In this document: positions 1 through 8,898 of the stretch, one piece after another
Numbering within the stretch: position 1 is the first letter of the stretch
Layout: each line of letters opens with the position of its first letter
Assembly: GCA_900548355.1 (NCBI GenBank)
Contig: URKR01000009.1
Coordinates: forward strand, 13,966 to 77,965
Length of the DNA: 64,000 nt
Reading direction: 5' to 3'
Source of the DNA: an uncultured Oscillospiraceae bacterium
Lineage (GTDB): Bacteria > Bacillota > Clostridia > Oscillospirales > Ruminococcaceae
Program-made: the position numbers and the translations under genes
The notes under the pieces: model-generated
Database searches by the model: none
What the model was told of the DNA's origin: nothing
Seen by the model: the letters and a program-made list of their open reading frames with translations, nothing else

Positions 1-1508
1 AGGAGGAGCAGGAGAGCAGCTTTGAAAGTCAGGTGGATTATTACACCCGGTTGATCAATGGCAATCCAGAATGGAAGATGGCCGGGATCTACGCGGATCA
101 CGGCATCAGCGGTGTACGGGATATGATACGGCCAGGCTTTATGAACATGATTGAGGATTGCAAAAAGCATAAGATCGACCTGATCATGACAAAATCCCTG
201 AGCCGATTCTCGCGGAACACCTTGGATTGCATCAAGTATATCCGCCTGCTGAAAGGCCTAGGTGTGGCCATTGAATTTGAAAAAGAGGGGCTGAACACTG
301 GCGAACTGAGCAGCGAAATATTCTTGACCTGGTTCTCAGCCTTTGCTCAAGCGGAAAGCGAATCACTGAGCCAGAATATAACGATGGGAAAGCGACGCTT
401 GTTTCAGGCGGGTAAATGTGCTTTTCCATATAATTCATTCATAGGCTACCGACCAGGGCCCGATGGCAAACCAGAGATTGACCCCAAACAGGCAAAAACT
501 GTAAAGCGGATTTTTTACGGATACCTGGCAGGCAAAACCCCATCGCAGCTGAAAGCCGAGTTGGAGCAGGATCACGTTCCATCGCCTGCGGGTAAAGCGA
601 AGTGGTCACGCGCAACGATTCAGAATATGCTTCACAACGAAAAGTATGCCGGGGATCTCCTTCTGCAAAAGACATATACGGCAGATTTCTTGACCAAAAC
701 GGTCAAGAAGAACCACGGAGAAGTAGAGCAGTATTATGTTCGCAATAATCACCCGGCTATTATTCCGCGAGATGTTTTCCAAGCGGTTCAGCTGGAAATG
801 GCAAGGCGGGGAAGCAAAACAAAGGCTGATCCGAATAAGAGGACGGCGGGCCGAAGCAAATATTCTAGTAAATTCGCCTTGACAGAGCGTCTGATTTGCG
901 GAGAATGCGGTTGTATGTACCGCCGCGTTCTATATACAAATCGGGACGGCAGCAAAGCAAGAGTTTGGAGATGCACTAACCGCTTGGAAAACGGCAAAAG
1001 ATTCTGCAAAAATTCGCCGACCTTGAAAGAGCAGGAATTGCAGAAAGCCCTTATGAAGTGTATTGCCGCACTGCTGGATAACAAAGAGAGTGTTAAAGAA
1101 GAAGTGATGCAGACAGAAGAAAACATCTTGCGCTATGAAGGGGCAACACAAGACCCACGCCAGTTGCTAGACCGTATCCAGGCGATTGATCATCAGACCA
1201 GTAACCTGCTGCTCCTGGTTGCGCACAGCGAGGATGCCAGCATCTATGAAGGAAAGTTCAAGGCGCTGAAAGAAGAAAAACAGGCGCTGCAAACCGAATT
1301 AGAAAGTTTGCAGCGCACATCCCAGATGGACGCCAAAGTACAAAACAGGATACAGAAAGTATTGGGTTGCATCCAAAGCACACCCGCCGATTTCACCCAA
1401 TATAACGATGACTTGGTCCGACGAATTGTGGAACAGGTCATCGTATACTCGCAAGAGAAGGTTGTGGTGAAGTTTGTGGGTGGGTATAGTGTGAAGATGC
1501 AAGTCTAA
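1..1508 (+). CDS. Large serine recombinase, 5' end outside window
   Basis: Site-specific DNA recombinase of the large serine family, which integrates or excises mobile elements. The frame is open from base 3 with family-typical residues (EEQESSFESQVDYY) upstream of the GTG at 33, so that GTG is internal and the real start, with the catalytic serine, lies before base 1. Visible parts in order are the end of the resolvase domain (IYADHGISG; SLSRFSRN), the Recombinase domain (about nt 400-840), a zinc ribbon (CGECGC about nt 898, then C-TN-C) and a C-terminal coiled coil. Base composition is clearly AT-richer than the chromosome beyond 3.7 kb, which fits a mobile element. The gene is convergent with the next one, 43 bp away. 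The family assignment is firm; the element it moves is not visible. Confidence 0.93.
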   Translation, partial: EEQESSFESQVDYYTRLINGNPEWKMAGIYADHGISGVRDMIRPGFMNMIEDCKKHKIDLIMTKSLSRFSRNTLDCIKYIRLLKGLGVAIEFEKEGLNTGELSSEIFLTWFSAFAQAESESLSQNITMGKRRLFQAGKCAFPYNSFIGYRPGPDGKPEIDPKQAKTVKRIFYGYLAGKTPSQLKAELEQDHVPSPAGKAKWSRATIQNMLHNEKYAGDLLLQKTYTADFLTKTVKKNHGEVEQYYVRNNHPAIIPRDVFQAVQLEMARRGSKTKADPNKRTAGRSKYSSKFALTERLICGECGCMYRRVLYTNRDGSKARVWRCTNRLENGKRFCKNSPTLKEQELQKALMKCIAALLDNKESVKEEVMQTEENILRYEGATQDPRQLLDRIQAIDHQTSNLLLLVAHSEDASIYEGKFKALKEEKQALQTELESLQRTSQMDAKVQNRIQKVLGCIQSTPADFTQYNDDLVRRIVEQVIVYSQEKVVVKFVGGYSVKMQV

Positions 1509-1551
1509 GAACAAGCGAGTATCACAATAATTTCCCCAATCTTCTCTAATG

Positions 1552-3363
1552 TTAAAGAGTAGAAGGCGATAGAAAACGATTTATAGGAAATGTCGCAAAT
1601 TCATGACGCTCCTTTGGTGAAAGATGCTTGATGTTATCGAGTGCTTGAGCCTGCATACCTAATAAAAGATCACAGCATATACCCATTAAGGAATTATGGC
1701 TATATCGAGTGATGATTTCATAAAGGGTCAATTGTTCATCAATAACTAATGCGCGCTTTCGCCTAATGACTTGTATTTGATTTACCTTTGCAATATCGAT
1801 TTGTTCTTGTGTTTTAGAAATTTCTAGAATAAACTCTGCCATATCAGAAGCACAATCCAACAGATCTGAGCGTTTGTCGTTTGTGTGATCATAAGCGAGT
1901 AGCATATCCAATAGAGAGCGAGTTGCATATTCACAGATATACGGTTTTGAAGATAACTTTCGATAAGAATTGATAACGGTAAGTGGCTTTAGATTGCTGA
2001 GCGACTCGTAATCTTTAGCGGTTAGTATAAAGTATTGAGACATCGGCTGCATGGAACCGTCTAAATTTACAACACAGTTTAAATCAATAGAAAAGAAATC
2101 TGACAATTGATAGGTCGACGGATCATCTGGCATAGATGCAAAATAGAGAGCAAAGCGTAAATCGCTGATAGCCATTGCGGATACGCAGGGAATATCCTTT
2201 TTTAATCCGCATACAGGTTTTTTGTAAATAAACGCGTCGACTAAGCGAAGTAAATTTCGCTTGTCAGATTCTGTGAGATGGCTAAGGTCTAAGTCTCCAT
2301 AATAAGAAAGAGTGTCAAAGACTTCTGTAATATTCTTAAAAATTTCATACTGGCGCTCTTTATGTGAGAGGGTGTCTTGATTTACGCTGATACCACGAAC
2401 TGCTATTTTTCTTCCGCTCTTTATAAAGTCAAAACCACCATTCTTTAGGACAGCCAAGAGAAAGGGATAACAATTTACAGCACTACGAATACTGGAGGGA
2501 AGCTGTACTTGCATTTGATGCGTAGTAGTATTTGGACCGTGGAAGATGCATTTGATACAGTTCTCAAATATGCATATTGTTTGTGTTGTGGAATGATAGT
2601 AATCAACACAAATATCAAATTCTTGCGTCCCAATGTGTACATGGGACGTTTCGGTCTTATGGACTCCATTAACGTAGAGAATATCCCCCAACGGTATTGG
2701 AATTGGCGAGCCGGAAATGCGTGCGTACGAGTAGATTTCCGTACCAACAATTGAATCTGCAGGGGAATCAGAAAAAGTTGAAATAAAAGTGGTTAAACCT
2801 TCAAAGTTATTACTTTGTTGTAGGTCAGCAATTGTAGGCAAGGAACTCTGAGCAAAGCTCCGTTGCCTGCAACTCTCTTCATAGCAATGAATAAAAATAT
2901 CGTCTATTTTAGAAATATCTTGTGGCAAAGGAGAAAAGCTAATAGAGATGGTTTTTTGTGTGATACCTTTGCGATTTTTTCGCTCGTTAGCTAATTGCAA
3001 CCAGTTGCGAACAACAATTGGTGGCATAGCGGAGTAGTAAATAGTTTGCTTTATACCATCTTCGCTTATGTATACAACGAAATAAATAATGCCCTCTGAT
3101 AAGTATCTTTGTAGATCAACGACAGAAACCGGATATGTAATCTGAGCATTGGGGTGGATGTTCCTTTGCCTTCCTTTAACTTGTATAGCAATACGCCCGA
3201 TCATATCTTTTTTGCCTTTAGATTTGTCATTATAGATTTCCACATTGCCATCCCAACAAGGTTCCTTGTCGTTTGTGTTGACATATGGATCGAGATGCTT
3301 AGATAGCGTTAAATAATCTGAAACTTTATGCGCAGCAAGCGTTTCCAATGATTTAGAGTCCAT
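1552..3363 (-). CDS. Unrecognised 603-aa protein with N-terminal DUF4365-like nuclease motif
   Basis: I do not recognise the full-length protein. The first ~130 residues resemble DUF4365, a PD-(D/E)XK-like fold: CWDGNVEIY (Asp about residue 38), a beta strand, then IAIQVKGRQ with a Q-x-K pair at about 61-63. The remaining ~470 residues show no motif I can name. They are mixed alpha/beta without signal peptide or membrane helix, so the protein is probably cytoplasmic. The start is ATG 3363: AAAGGG lies 10 nt upstream, whereas it abuts the in-frame ATG at 3372. The gene has its own promoter, is strongly AT-rich and sits beside a serine recombinase. Together these suggest acquired cargo, possibly defence-related; that role is inference only. 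Confidence 0.85.
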   Translation of the reverse strand: MDSKSLETLAAHKVSDYLTLSKHLDPYVNTNDKEPCWDGNVEIYNDKSKGKKDMIGRIAIQVKGRQRNIHPNAQITYPVSVVDLQRYLSEGIIYFVVYISEDGIKQTIYYSAMPPIVVRNWLQLANERKNRKGITQKTISISFSPLPQDISKIDDIFIHCYEESCRQRSFAQSSLPTIADLQQSNNFEGLTTFISTFSDSPADSIVGTEIYSYARISGSPIPIPLGDILYVNGVHKTETSHVHIGTQEFDICVDYYHSTTQTICIFENCIKCIFHGPNTTTHQMQVQLPSSIRSAVNCYPFLLAVLKNGGFDFIKSGRKIAVRGISVNQDTLSHKERQYEIFKNITEVFDTLSYYGDLDLSHLTESDKRNLLRLVDAFIYKKPVCGLKKDIPCVSAMAISDLRFALYFASMPDDPSTYQLSDFFSIDLNCVVNLDGSMQPMSQYFILTAKDYESLSNLKPLTVINSYRKLSSKPYICEYATRSLLDMLLAYDHTNDKRSDLLDCASDMAEFILEISKTQEQIDIAKVNQIQVIRRKRALVIDEQLTLYEIITRYSHNSLMGICCDLLLGMQAQALDNIKHLSPKERHEFATFPINRFLSPSTL

Positions 3364-3397
3364 ACATTGCATTCCCTTTGGGCAAATGATATACTTT

Positions 3398-3427
3398 ATT
3401 ATAAATCTATATCACACGCAATGTCCA
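3398..3427 (-). promoter_or_regulatory. Promoter of the DUF4365-like gene
   Basis: On the - strand TGGACA (3427-3422) and TATAAT (3403-3398) are separated by 18 bp. Transcription would start near 3391 and give a short leader with an AAAGGG ribosome site before ATG 3363. It supports independent expression of the island gene. Confidence 0.6.
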
Positions 3428-3594
3428 GTGTTAGCTTGCTATAAATTGTCCGTATTTAAAGGAAAAGATACAATTTCCAATGGCTTTCTGCCAGATCAGC
3501 AAAGTCCGTTTGAATAACAAAGAAACGCTAATTGTATACTCGAAAACTGAATTAAAACGACGATAATATGTGACATATTTGCGTTATCAAGATT
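3428..3594. other. Intergenic, no gene seen
   Basis: The gap between the island gene (start 3363) and the oxidoreductase (3719) holds promoters at both ends and overlapping hairpins at 3595-3645. Within 3428-3594 I see no convincing gene or structured element. It is AT-rich like the island, so the junction with the GC-rich chromosome probably lies around 3640-3660. Confidence 0.5.
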
Positions 3595-3645
3595 GACCAC
3601 CTTGGACAAAATTGGTGGTCGTTTTAAGTAACGGCCACTTTTTTG
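3595..3645 (+). terminator. Rho-independent terminator with a competing upstream stem
   Basis: GTGGTCGTT (3615-3623) pairs with AACGGCCAC (3630-3638) across a 6-nt loop with one G-U pair, and a run of T follows: a terminator on the + strand. GGTGGTC (3614-3620), inside its 5' arm, also pairs perfectly with GACCACC (3595-3601). The two stems exclude each other, as in an attenuator. No + strand gene is evident upstream, so this may instead be the end of the mobile island. Confidence 0.55.
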
Positions 3646-3663
3646 TTTTACAGCAGCGCTGCC

Positions 3664-3692
3664 TTGCGGGGCGGCGGGGGCTGTGCTATACT
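3664..3692 (+). promoter_or_regulatory. Probable promoter of the Gfo/Idh/MocA gene
   Basis: TTGCGG (3664-3669) and TATACT (3687-3692) are spaced by 17 bp. AGGAGGG at 3705-3711 and ATG 3719 follow closely. The -35 match is modest. Confidence 0.45.
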
Positions 3693-3718
3693 GAAAAAAA
3701 CGGCAGGAGGGACCCCTG

Positions 3719-4732
3719 ATGGAAAGTATCCGATTGGGCATTTTGGGCGCCGGGAACATTGCCGGCGTGATGGCGAATACCGTGTGCCGCTTGCGGGAAA
3801 GCGGCGACAATACCGTTGCGCTTTACGCTGTTGCGGCGCGTGACCTGGGCCGGGCCGAAGCCTTTGCCGCTGCGCATGGGGTACAGAAAGCGTTCGGCAG
3901 CTATGAAGAGATGCTCTGCGACCCGGCGCTTGACCTTGTTTACATTGCAACGCCGCACTCACACCATTACAGCCACATCCGGCTGTGCGCCGCACATGGC
4001 AAACACATTTTGTGTGAGAAAGCTTTCACTGTCAATGCACGCCAGGCTGACGACGCGATCCGCTACGCCCGCAGCAAAGGGGTGCTTGTGACAGAGGCAA
4101 TCTGGACGCGCTATCAGCCGATGCGCCGCATGATCGACGAGACGCTGCAATCCGGCGTGATCGGCACGCCGCAGCTGCTGACCGCAAGCCTCGGCTACCC
4201 GGTTGCCCACAAGCGCCGTATCGCCGAACCTGCGCTGGCCGGCGGTGCGCTGCTTGACATCGGGGTTTATACCCTGAATTTTGCCGAGATGGTTTTTGGC
4301 TGCCCTGACAGCCTGCACGCGCTTTGCACCAAAAACGAGGCCGGTGTCGATTTGACCGACAGCATCGCGTTGCAGTGGCGCGATGGCCGGGTGGCCAACC
4401 TGACGGCCACGGCCGTCGGTGTGTCGGACCGGCTGGGCATCGTTTATGGTGACAAAGGTTACCTGGTGGTGGAAAACATCAACAACCCGCAGGAAGTGCG
4501 GGTCTACGACACGGCGCACGAGCTTGTGCAGCGCTATGCCTGCCCGCCCCAGCTGACCGGCTATGAGTACGAACTGCTCGAAACCGTCGCCTGCATCCGG
4601 CAGGGTAAGCTCGAATGCCCGTCTATGCCCCACCAGGAGACGATCCACATGATGGCACAGATGGATGCATTACGCGCCCAGATGGGCGTTTGCTATCCTT
4701 GTGAGGAGATTGACGAAGGGTGGGAAGGCTGA
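3719..4732 (+). CDS. Gfo/Idh/MocA family NAD(P)-dependent oxidoreductase
   Basis: 337-residue soluble dehydrogenase of the Gfo/Idh/MocA family, which oxidises or reduces sugars, inositols and similar polyols with NAD(P). The N-terminal Rossmann fold shows GILGAGNIAG at residues ~6-15. The family's catalytic EKP motif appears as CEKAFT at ~100, with Ala in place of Pro. The C-terminal alpha/beta domain contains GGALLDIGVY at ~180. Length is normal. AGGAGGG lies 7 nt before ATG 3719. It is a single gene ending at a bidirectional terminator shared with vanT. The substrate cannot be read from sequence. Confidence 0.9.
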   Translation: MESIRLGILGAGNIAGVMANTVCRLRESGDNTVALYAVAARDLGRAEAFAAAHGVQKAFGSYEEMLCDPALDLVYIATPHSHHYSHIRLCAAHGKHILCEKAFTVNARQADDAIRYARSKGVLVTEAIWTRYQPMRRMIDETLQSGVIGTPQLLTASLGYPVAHKRRIAEPALAGGALLDIGVYTLNFAEMVFGCPDSLHALCTKNEAGVDLTDSIALQWRDGRVANLTATAVGVSDRLGIVYGDKGYLVVENINNPQEVRVYDTAHELVQRYACPPQLTGYEYELLETVACIRQGKLECPSMPHQETIHMMAQMDALRAQMGVCYPCEEIDEGWEG

Positions 4733-4840
4733 ACCCCTTTCGCTTGAAAGCATTCCGGGGCGAGCTGTGGCGCGCCCTCGGCGCGATTTAGAACACTGCC
4801 GGGAAACTTGTGGATCTTGGCTGCCAAACCCTAAAATAAT

Positions 4841-4870
4841 CCCCCTGCCAGTTGAGAAGGCAGGGGGATT
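4841..4870. terminator. Bidirectional terminator between oxidoreductase and vanT
   Basis: CCCCCTGCC (4841-4849) and GGCAGGGGG (4859-4867) form a 9-bp stem. ATTTT follows on the + strand and ATTATTTT on the - strand. It would stop both converging transcripts. Confidence 0.85.
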
Positions 4871-4884
4871 TTGCTGTGCCGGAG

Positions 4885-6996
4885 CTATCGCGCTATGAGG
4901 CCGAGGCGCGGGCTCAGGCGGGAGAGCAGCTCGTTGGTGATGGTATCGCAGCGGGCGGCGAGTTCCTCGGCCGGGATGGCAGCGCCGCCGTCTTGGCCCA
5001 GCAGGGTGGCGGTGTCGCCGGGGGCGACGGCGGGGGCGTCGGTCACATCGACGAGCAGCTGGTCCATGCACATCCGGCCGACCATTGGGCAGAAAGCGCC
5101 GTGCAGCAGCACCCGGCCGCCGCGCGCGGGCAGGCAGCGGGGCAGGCCGTCGGCGTAACCGATGGTCAGAACGGCCAGGCGGGTCTCACGCGCGGCGGTG
5201 AAGGCCCGGCCATAGCCGGCGGTTTCTCCGGCGGCCAGCACCTGCACCGCCGCCACCCGCGCTTTGAGCGAGAGAACCGGCCGCAGCGGCAGCGCGCGGC
5301 GGGTGGGCGCGCCGTCGCTGTGCACGCCGTACAGCGCAATGCCGGCGCGGACAAGATCGCCGGCGGCGCGGTTCAGCGCTTCGTCGGCATTCAGCAGGCC
5401 GTAACTTGCGAGCAGATGGGCCACGCCGGGGTCATATCCGTTTTGCCGCAGCCAGGCGATGGCTTCGGCAAATTTATTTGCCTGCGCATGGGTGAAAGCG
5501 CGGTCGTCCCCGGCCAGACTGTCGGACACGCAGAGGTGGGAGAACACCCCCTCCACCCGCAGCCCCGGCAGCGCATAGAGGGCCGCCAGCGCCGCGTGGT
5601 CGTCGGCCGGCACGCCAAGCCGGTGCATGCCGGTATCCAGCGCAATCTGTACCCGCAGCCGGTATCCCTGCGCGGCCAGCGCCTGTCCGTGGGCAAGGCT
5701 TGCGACGGTCTGGGTCAGCCGCCAGCGGCGCAGCAGCGGGGCTTCGGTTGGGTCCGTCCAGCCAAGGATCAGGATACGCCCCCGGATGCCGGCTTTGCGC
5801 AGCGCGATGCCTTCGGCAAGAGTTGCGACGGCGAAGTCCCGCACGCCGGCCTGCTGCAGCACCCGGGCCACCGTTTTGGCCCCGTGGCCGTAGGCGTCCG
5901 CCTTGACGACCGCCATCACCCGCCGCCCCGGCCCGGCCGCCTGCTGCAAGACTTCGAGGTTGTGCAGCAGCGCGCCGATATCGAGCGCCCGCCAGGCGCG
6001 GGCGTCGGGCCGCCGGGGCAGGGGCGCAAGCCGAATCAGCAGCGCGGCGGCCGCGGCGCTCAGCGCCAGCACGGCCGCAAAATGGCCGAGGCTGTTTTCC
6101 ACAAGCGGCTCCCAAAGCCCCAGCACCCGCGCAAGGCCCCGCACCGCCACAATGCAGCCGGGGTGCAAAATATAAACCAGCAGCGAAGCATCCCGCGCGG
6201 CCCGCCAGCGCCCGGCGTTGCCGGCCAGCAGCAGCCGGAACAAAAACACAAGGCAGACCGGCAGCAGCAGGTACATACTGTCATGCCGCTGCACATGGAG
6301 GCTGTGTAGCCAAAGCCCTTCGGCGGTCATGCCGGCAAAGCTGACGGCAAACCCGAGCGCGGCCGGCCGCAGCCGGGGTGTTTTTGGGGATTCGGCCAGC
6401 GCTGCGCCGAGCAGCAGGAACACCGGCGCATAGAAGAGCCCGTTGCGGGTGTATTCGGTGAGTGAAAAGGCCGCCGTGTAAAAATTATGCAGCGCCGGGA
6501 TGCGGTCGGCCAAACCAAAGTAACTGTCCCCGCCAAGGCCGATGAGGTAAAGCGCGGCGGCGACCGCCAACCCCGGCCGCGTGCCGAGTTTGGCCAGCCC
6601 GCGGGCCAGCAGCACGCCCCAGAGCAGCGCCGGGAAGTACCAGAGGTGGTAAAACGTGCCCTCCCAGACAAAACCGCGCAGCCAGGCGGCGGGGGAGAAC
6701 CCGGCGTAGAAATTCAGCGGCAGATAGAGTACGGCAGCCGCGAGGTAGACGCCGAGGGGGCGGCCCCAGAACCCGCGCAGCCCGCGCCAGCCCCGCCGCG
6801 CGAGGAAGTAGCCGGTCGTGACAAGGAAGAACGGCACGCCGAGCCGCGCGAGCACCCGGGTGAGCCAGAAATCCGCGAGCGGGGAAACGCTTGCCAGCGG
6901 CGAGGTGTGGATCGTCACCACCAGCACGGCGGCGATGAGCCGGAACGCGTCGAGCGCGGGGCCGCGGTGGGGCGTCTGGGCAAGGTTTGCGGTCAT
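4885..6996 (-). CDS. vanT: VanT-type membrane serine racemase (acyltransferase-3 + alanine racemase fusion)
   Basis: 703-residue fusion. Residues ~1-330 are a multi-helix acyltransferase-3 membrane domain; residues ~340-703 are an alanine racemase-fold PLP enzyme with the Schiff-base lysine in VVKADAYGHG and the catalytic tyrosine in IGYADGLPR. In VanC/VanG-type resistance this architecture is VanT, which racemises L-Ser to the D-Ser used by the ligase. The start is ATG 6996, overlapping the vanXY stop in ATGA with GGGAGG 8 nt upstream; the ATG at 7011 has no such site. It is the last gene of vanG-vanXY-vanT and ends at a bidirectional terminator. The family assignment is strong; serine versus alanine preference is inferred from context. 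Confidence 0.92.
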   Translation of the reverse strand: MTANLAQTPHRGPALDAFRLIAAVLVVTIHTSPLASVSPLADFWLTRVLARLGVPFFLVTTGYFLARRGWRGLRGFWGRPLGVYLAAAVLYLPLNFYAGFSPAAWLRGFVWEGTFYHLWYFPALLWGVLLARGLAKLGTRPGLAVAAALYLIGLGGDSYFGLADRIPALHNFYTAAFSLTEYTRNGLFYAPVFLLLGAALAESPKTPRLRPAALGFAVSFAGMTAEGLWLHSLHVQRHDSMYLLLPVCLVFLFRLLLAGNAGRWRAARDASLLVYILHPGCIVAVRGLARVLGLWEPLVENSLGHFAAVLALSAAAAALLIRLAPLPRRPDARAWRALDIGALLHNLEVLQQAAGPGRRVMAVVKADAYGHGAKTVARVLQQAGVRDFAVATLAEGIALRKAGIRGRILILGWTDPTEAPLLRRWRLTQTVASLAHGQALAAQGYRLRVQIALDTGMHRLGVPADDHAALAALYALPGLRVEGVFSHLCVSDSLAGDDRAFTHAQANKFAEAIAWLRQNGYDPGVAHLLASYGLLNADEALNRAAGDLVRAGIALYGVHSDGAPTRRALPLRPVLSLKARVAAVQVLAAGETAGYGRAFTAARETRLAVLTIGYADGLPRCLPARGGRVLLHGAFCPMVGRMCMDQLLVDVTDAPAVAPGDTATLLGQDGGAAIPAEELAARCDTITNELLSRLSPRLGLIAR

Positions 6997-7754
6997 GCGA
7001 TCGCCTCCCAATCGGTCAGGATCAGGCCGCCGGCGTTATCGCCCGAAAGCTGCCGCAGCCCGGCGGCGGGCGGCAGCACAGCCCCGGCCGCCACCCGGCG
7101 CACCGTCGCGCGGCGGCCGTTGGAAAGGGTGCAGGTCAGCGGGCCTTCGGCGAGCAGGGCAATGTATTCCTCGAGGCAGAGCCCGCGCTGTTCGATCAGC
7201 ATCGCGTGCGGCGCGCCGACGTACCGGAAGTGCCAGGGCTCGGCCGCAATGCCGGTCAGCGCGGTTTTGTCGGCGCGGTAGCGCTCGATAAAGCCGTACT
7301 GCGCGGCCGCGCGCCGGAACGCTCCGCAGATGCCGTCATAGGGGAAGGCCGGGCGGATGAAATCGATCTCCTCGGCCGCCTCGGCCAGGTCAATTGCGAG
7401 ACCGCTCTCATGCTCGCTGCAGCCGGGCCAGGCGACGTAGGCGCGGGTGAAGGCTTCGCCCTCTTTGGCGAGCGTATCGTCCCAGATCTGCTTCTGCTCG
7501 GCGTGGCTGCGCCAACCCGAGACCGGCACAATCCGCCCATCGGCCCCGATGGCGGCAAGGCAGGCGGCCAGCATCCGGGCGGCCTGCGCTTCGAGCAGGA
7601 TGTCCGGCGCGGCTTCGACCGGCGGGGCCAGCGTGACGGTAAACCCGCCCGGCAGCGGGTGTTCGCGGTTGACAAGGGCGAGCGGCCCGGGGCGCACGGC
7701 GGAAAAATCCGCCATGTGGCGCGCCCCGTAAACGGTGCGTTCGGTACGGCTCAT
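6993..7754 (-). CDS. vanXY: VanXY-type D,D-dipeptidase/D,D-carboxypeptidase
   Basis: 253-residue zinc peptidase of the VanY/VanXY (M15) family. It removes D-Ala-D-Ala dipeptide and terminal D-Ala from precursors, so that only D-Ala-D-Ser ends remain. Zinc-site motifs are visible: SGWRSHAEQ (~110), SEHESGLAIDL with the His and Asp ligands (~137-147) and AEPWHFRYVG with the catalytic Glu and third His (~195). There is no signal peptide, as expected for a cytoplasmic VanXY rather than a membrane VanY. Overlaps of 4 bp with the ligase upstream and with vanT downstream indicate translational coupling. Confidence 0.9.
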   Translation of the reverse strand: MSRTERTVYGARHMADFSAVRPGPLALVNREHPLPGGFTVTLAPPVEAAPDILLEAQAARMLAACLAAIGADGRIVPVSGWRSHAEQKQIWDDTLAKEGEAFTRAYVAWPGCSEHESGLAIDLAEAAEEIDFIRPAFPYDGICGAFRRAAAQYGFIERYRADKTALTGIAAEPWHFRYVGAPHAMLIEQRGLCLEEYIALLAEGPLTCTLSNGRRATVRRVAAGAVLPPAAGLRQLSGDNAGGLILTDWEAIA

Positions 7755-8803
7755 GCGGGTTGCACCCCCAGTTCGATCATCTTGGCAAGCAGCGGTTCAA
7801 ATTCCAGCCCGGCGGCCCGCATCATGCCGGGGTAGCGGCTGTGGGCTGTAAAGCCGGGGATCGTGTTGGCCTCATTGAAGATGATTTTGCCGTCCGGCGT
7901 CAAAAACAGGTCGATCCGCGCAAACACCCGGCAGCCAAGCGCCCGGTACACCTTGCAGGCGGCCGCCTTGATGGCGGCGGCCTTTTCGGCCGGGATGCGG
8001 GCCGGGCAGTGGATGGCCGAGGTTTTGAGGGTGTACTTTTCCTCAAAATCAAAGAACCCCTGTGAAAGCTCGATCTCATCGACCTCGCCGACGGTCAGTT
8101 CCCCCTCCGGCAAGCCGAGCACCGCGCAGCCGACCTCAAAGCCGGGCACGGCTTCTTCGAGCAGGATCTCGCTGTCCTGCTCGAACGCCGCGGCCACGGC
8201 CGTTTCCAGCGCTTCCGGCCCCTCAATCCGGCTGATGCCGAAGGAAGACCCCGCCCGTACCGGCTTGACGAACAGCGGCCAGCCAATCGCTTCGGCCGCA
8301 GAGGCGATCTCGCCCGCCGCTGCGCCGCGGTCGAACTTGGCGCTTTTTGGCACCGCAATGCCGGCCAGCGCCGCGAGCTTGTGGGCGCGGTCTTTGTCCA
8401 TACAGAGGGCGCTCGGCAGAACGCCGCAGCCGATCACCGGCACGCCGGCCAGCTCGAATACGCCCTGCACCGTGCCGTCCTCGCCGTTTTTGCCGTGCAG
8501 AACCGGGAAGGCCGCGGCGAACTCCTCCCGCCGGTGCGAGCCGTCCAGCCAGAGCAGCGCGCAGCCGCCGCGGTCAAGCGAAAGGGTGCAGGGCACGGCG
8601 TTTTTCTGCCAGCGGTCGGCGGGCAGCGCGTCGGCCGGGCCAAAATACCGCAGCCAGCGGCCGTCCCGCGTGATGCCGACCGGCAGCGGCGTGTAGGCGG
8701 GCGGGAAATGCGCAAGCACCGCCGCGGCCGATTGCAGCGAGACGCCGTACTCGGTCGAGCAGCCGCCGAAGAGAACCAGAATCGTATTGTTCGAAAAAGA
8801 CAT
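7751..8803 (-). CDS. vanG: VanG-type D-alanine--D-serine ligase
   Basis: 350-residue ATP-grasp ligase of the D-Ala:D-X family. The omega-loop reads EEKYTLKTSAIHCPARI, which as I recall it is characteristic of VanG/VanC-type D-Ala:D-Ser ligases and differs from DDKYKNGVSQVVIPA in the housekeeping Ddl at 25855-26970. The C-terminal Mg/ATP site NEANTIPGFTAHSRYP is intact, and the N-terminal LFGGCSTEYGVSL fits VanG. ATG 8803 has GAGGGG 9 nt upstream. It is the first gene of the resistance trio, behind a terminator that follows vanS. I infer a D-Ala-D-Ser product; an assay would be needed to exclude D-Ala-D-Ala. Confidence 0.92.
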   Translation of the reverse strand: MSFSNNTILVLFGGCSTEYGVSLQSAAAVLAHFPPAYTPLPVGITRDGRWLRYFGPADALPADRWQKNAVPCTLSLDRGGCALLWLDGSHRREEFAAAFPVLHGKNGEDGTVQGVFELAGVPVIGCGVLPSALCMDKDRAHKLAALAGIAVPKSAKFDRGAAAGEIASAAEAIGWPLFVKPVRAGSSFGISRIEGPEALETAVAAAFEQDSEILLEEAVPGFEVGCAVLGLPEGELTVGEVDEIELSQGFFDFEEKYTLKTSAIHCPARIPAEKAAAIKAAACKVYRALGCRVFARIDLFLTPDGKIIFNEANTIPGFTAHSRYPGMMRAAGLEFEPLLAKMIELGVQPA

Positions 8804-8850
8804 GATGCATACCCCTCGATGTTTGGATTGGCGGGGCGCGTGACACCGGT

Positions 8851-8898
8851 TTGAAAAAGCGCCCTGCCTGGTACTTATAGCGTACCAGAACAGGGCGC
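8851..8898 (-). terminator. Terminator between vanRS and vanG
   Basis: Read on the - strand, CGCCCTG-type arms at 8898-8891 and 8866-8859 pair (8 bp). A nested TGGTAC/GTACCA stem (8887-8882 with 8874-8869) lies inside, and TTTTT follows at 8858-8854. It closes vanRS but lies only about 50 nt before the vanG start. Confidence 0.8.

Noticed and set aside
33..35. GTG 33 as the start of the serine recombinase
   Set aside because: Family-typical residues continue upstream in the same frame to the window edge, and the catalytic serine region is missing, so the gene is cut by the window.
4852..6309. Long + strand open frame (485 codons) opposite vanT
   Set aside because: It lies antisense to a gene with clear catalytic motifs, has Gly/Gln/Arg/His-rich shadow composition and no ribosome site. 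High GC leaves the antisense frame open by chance.
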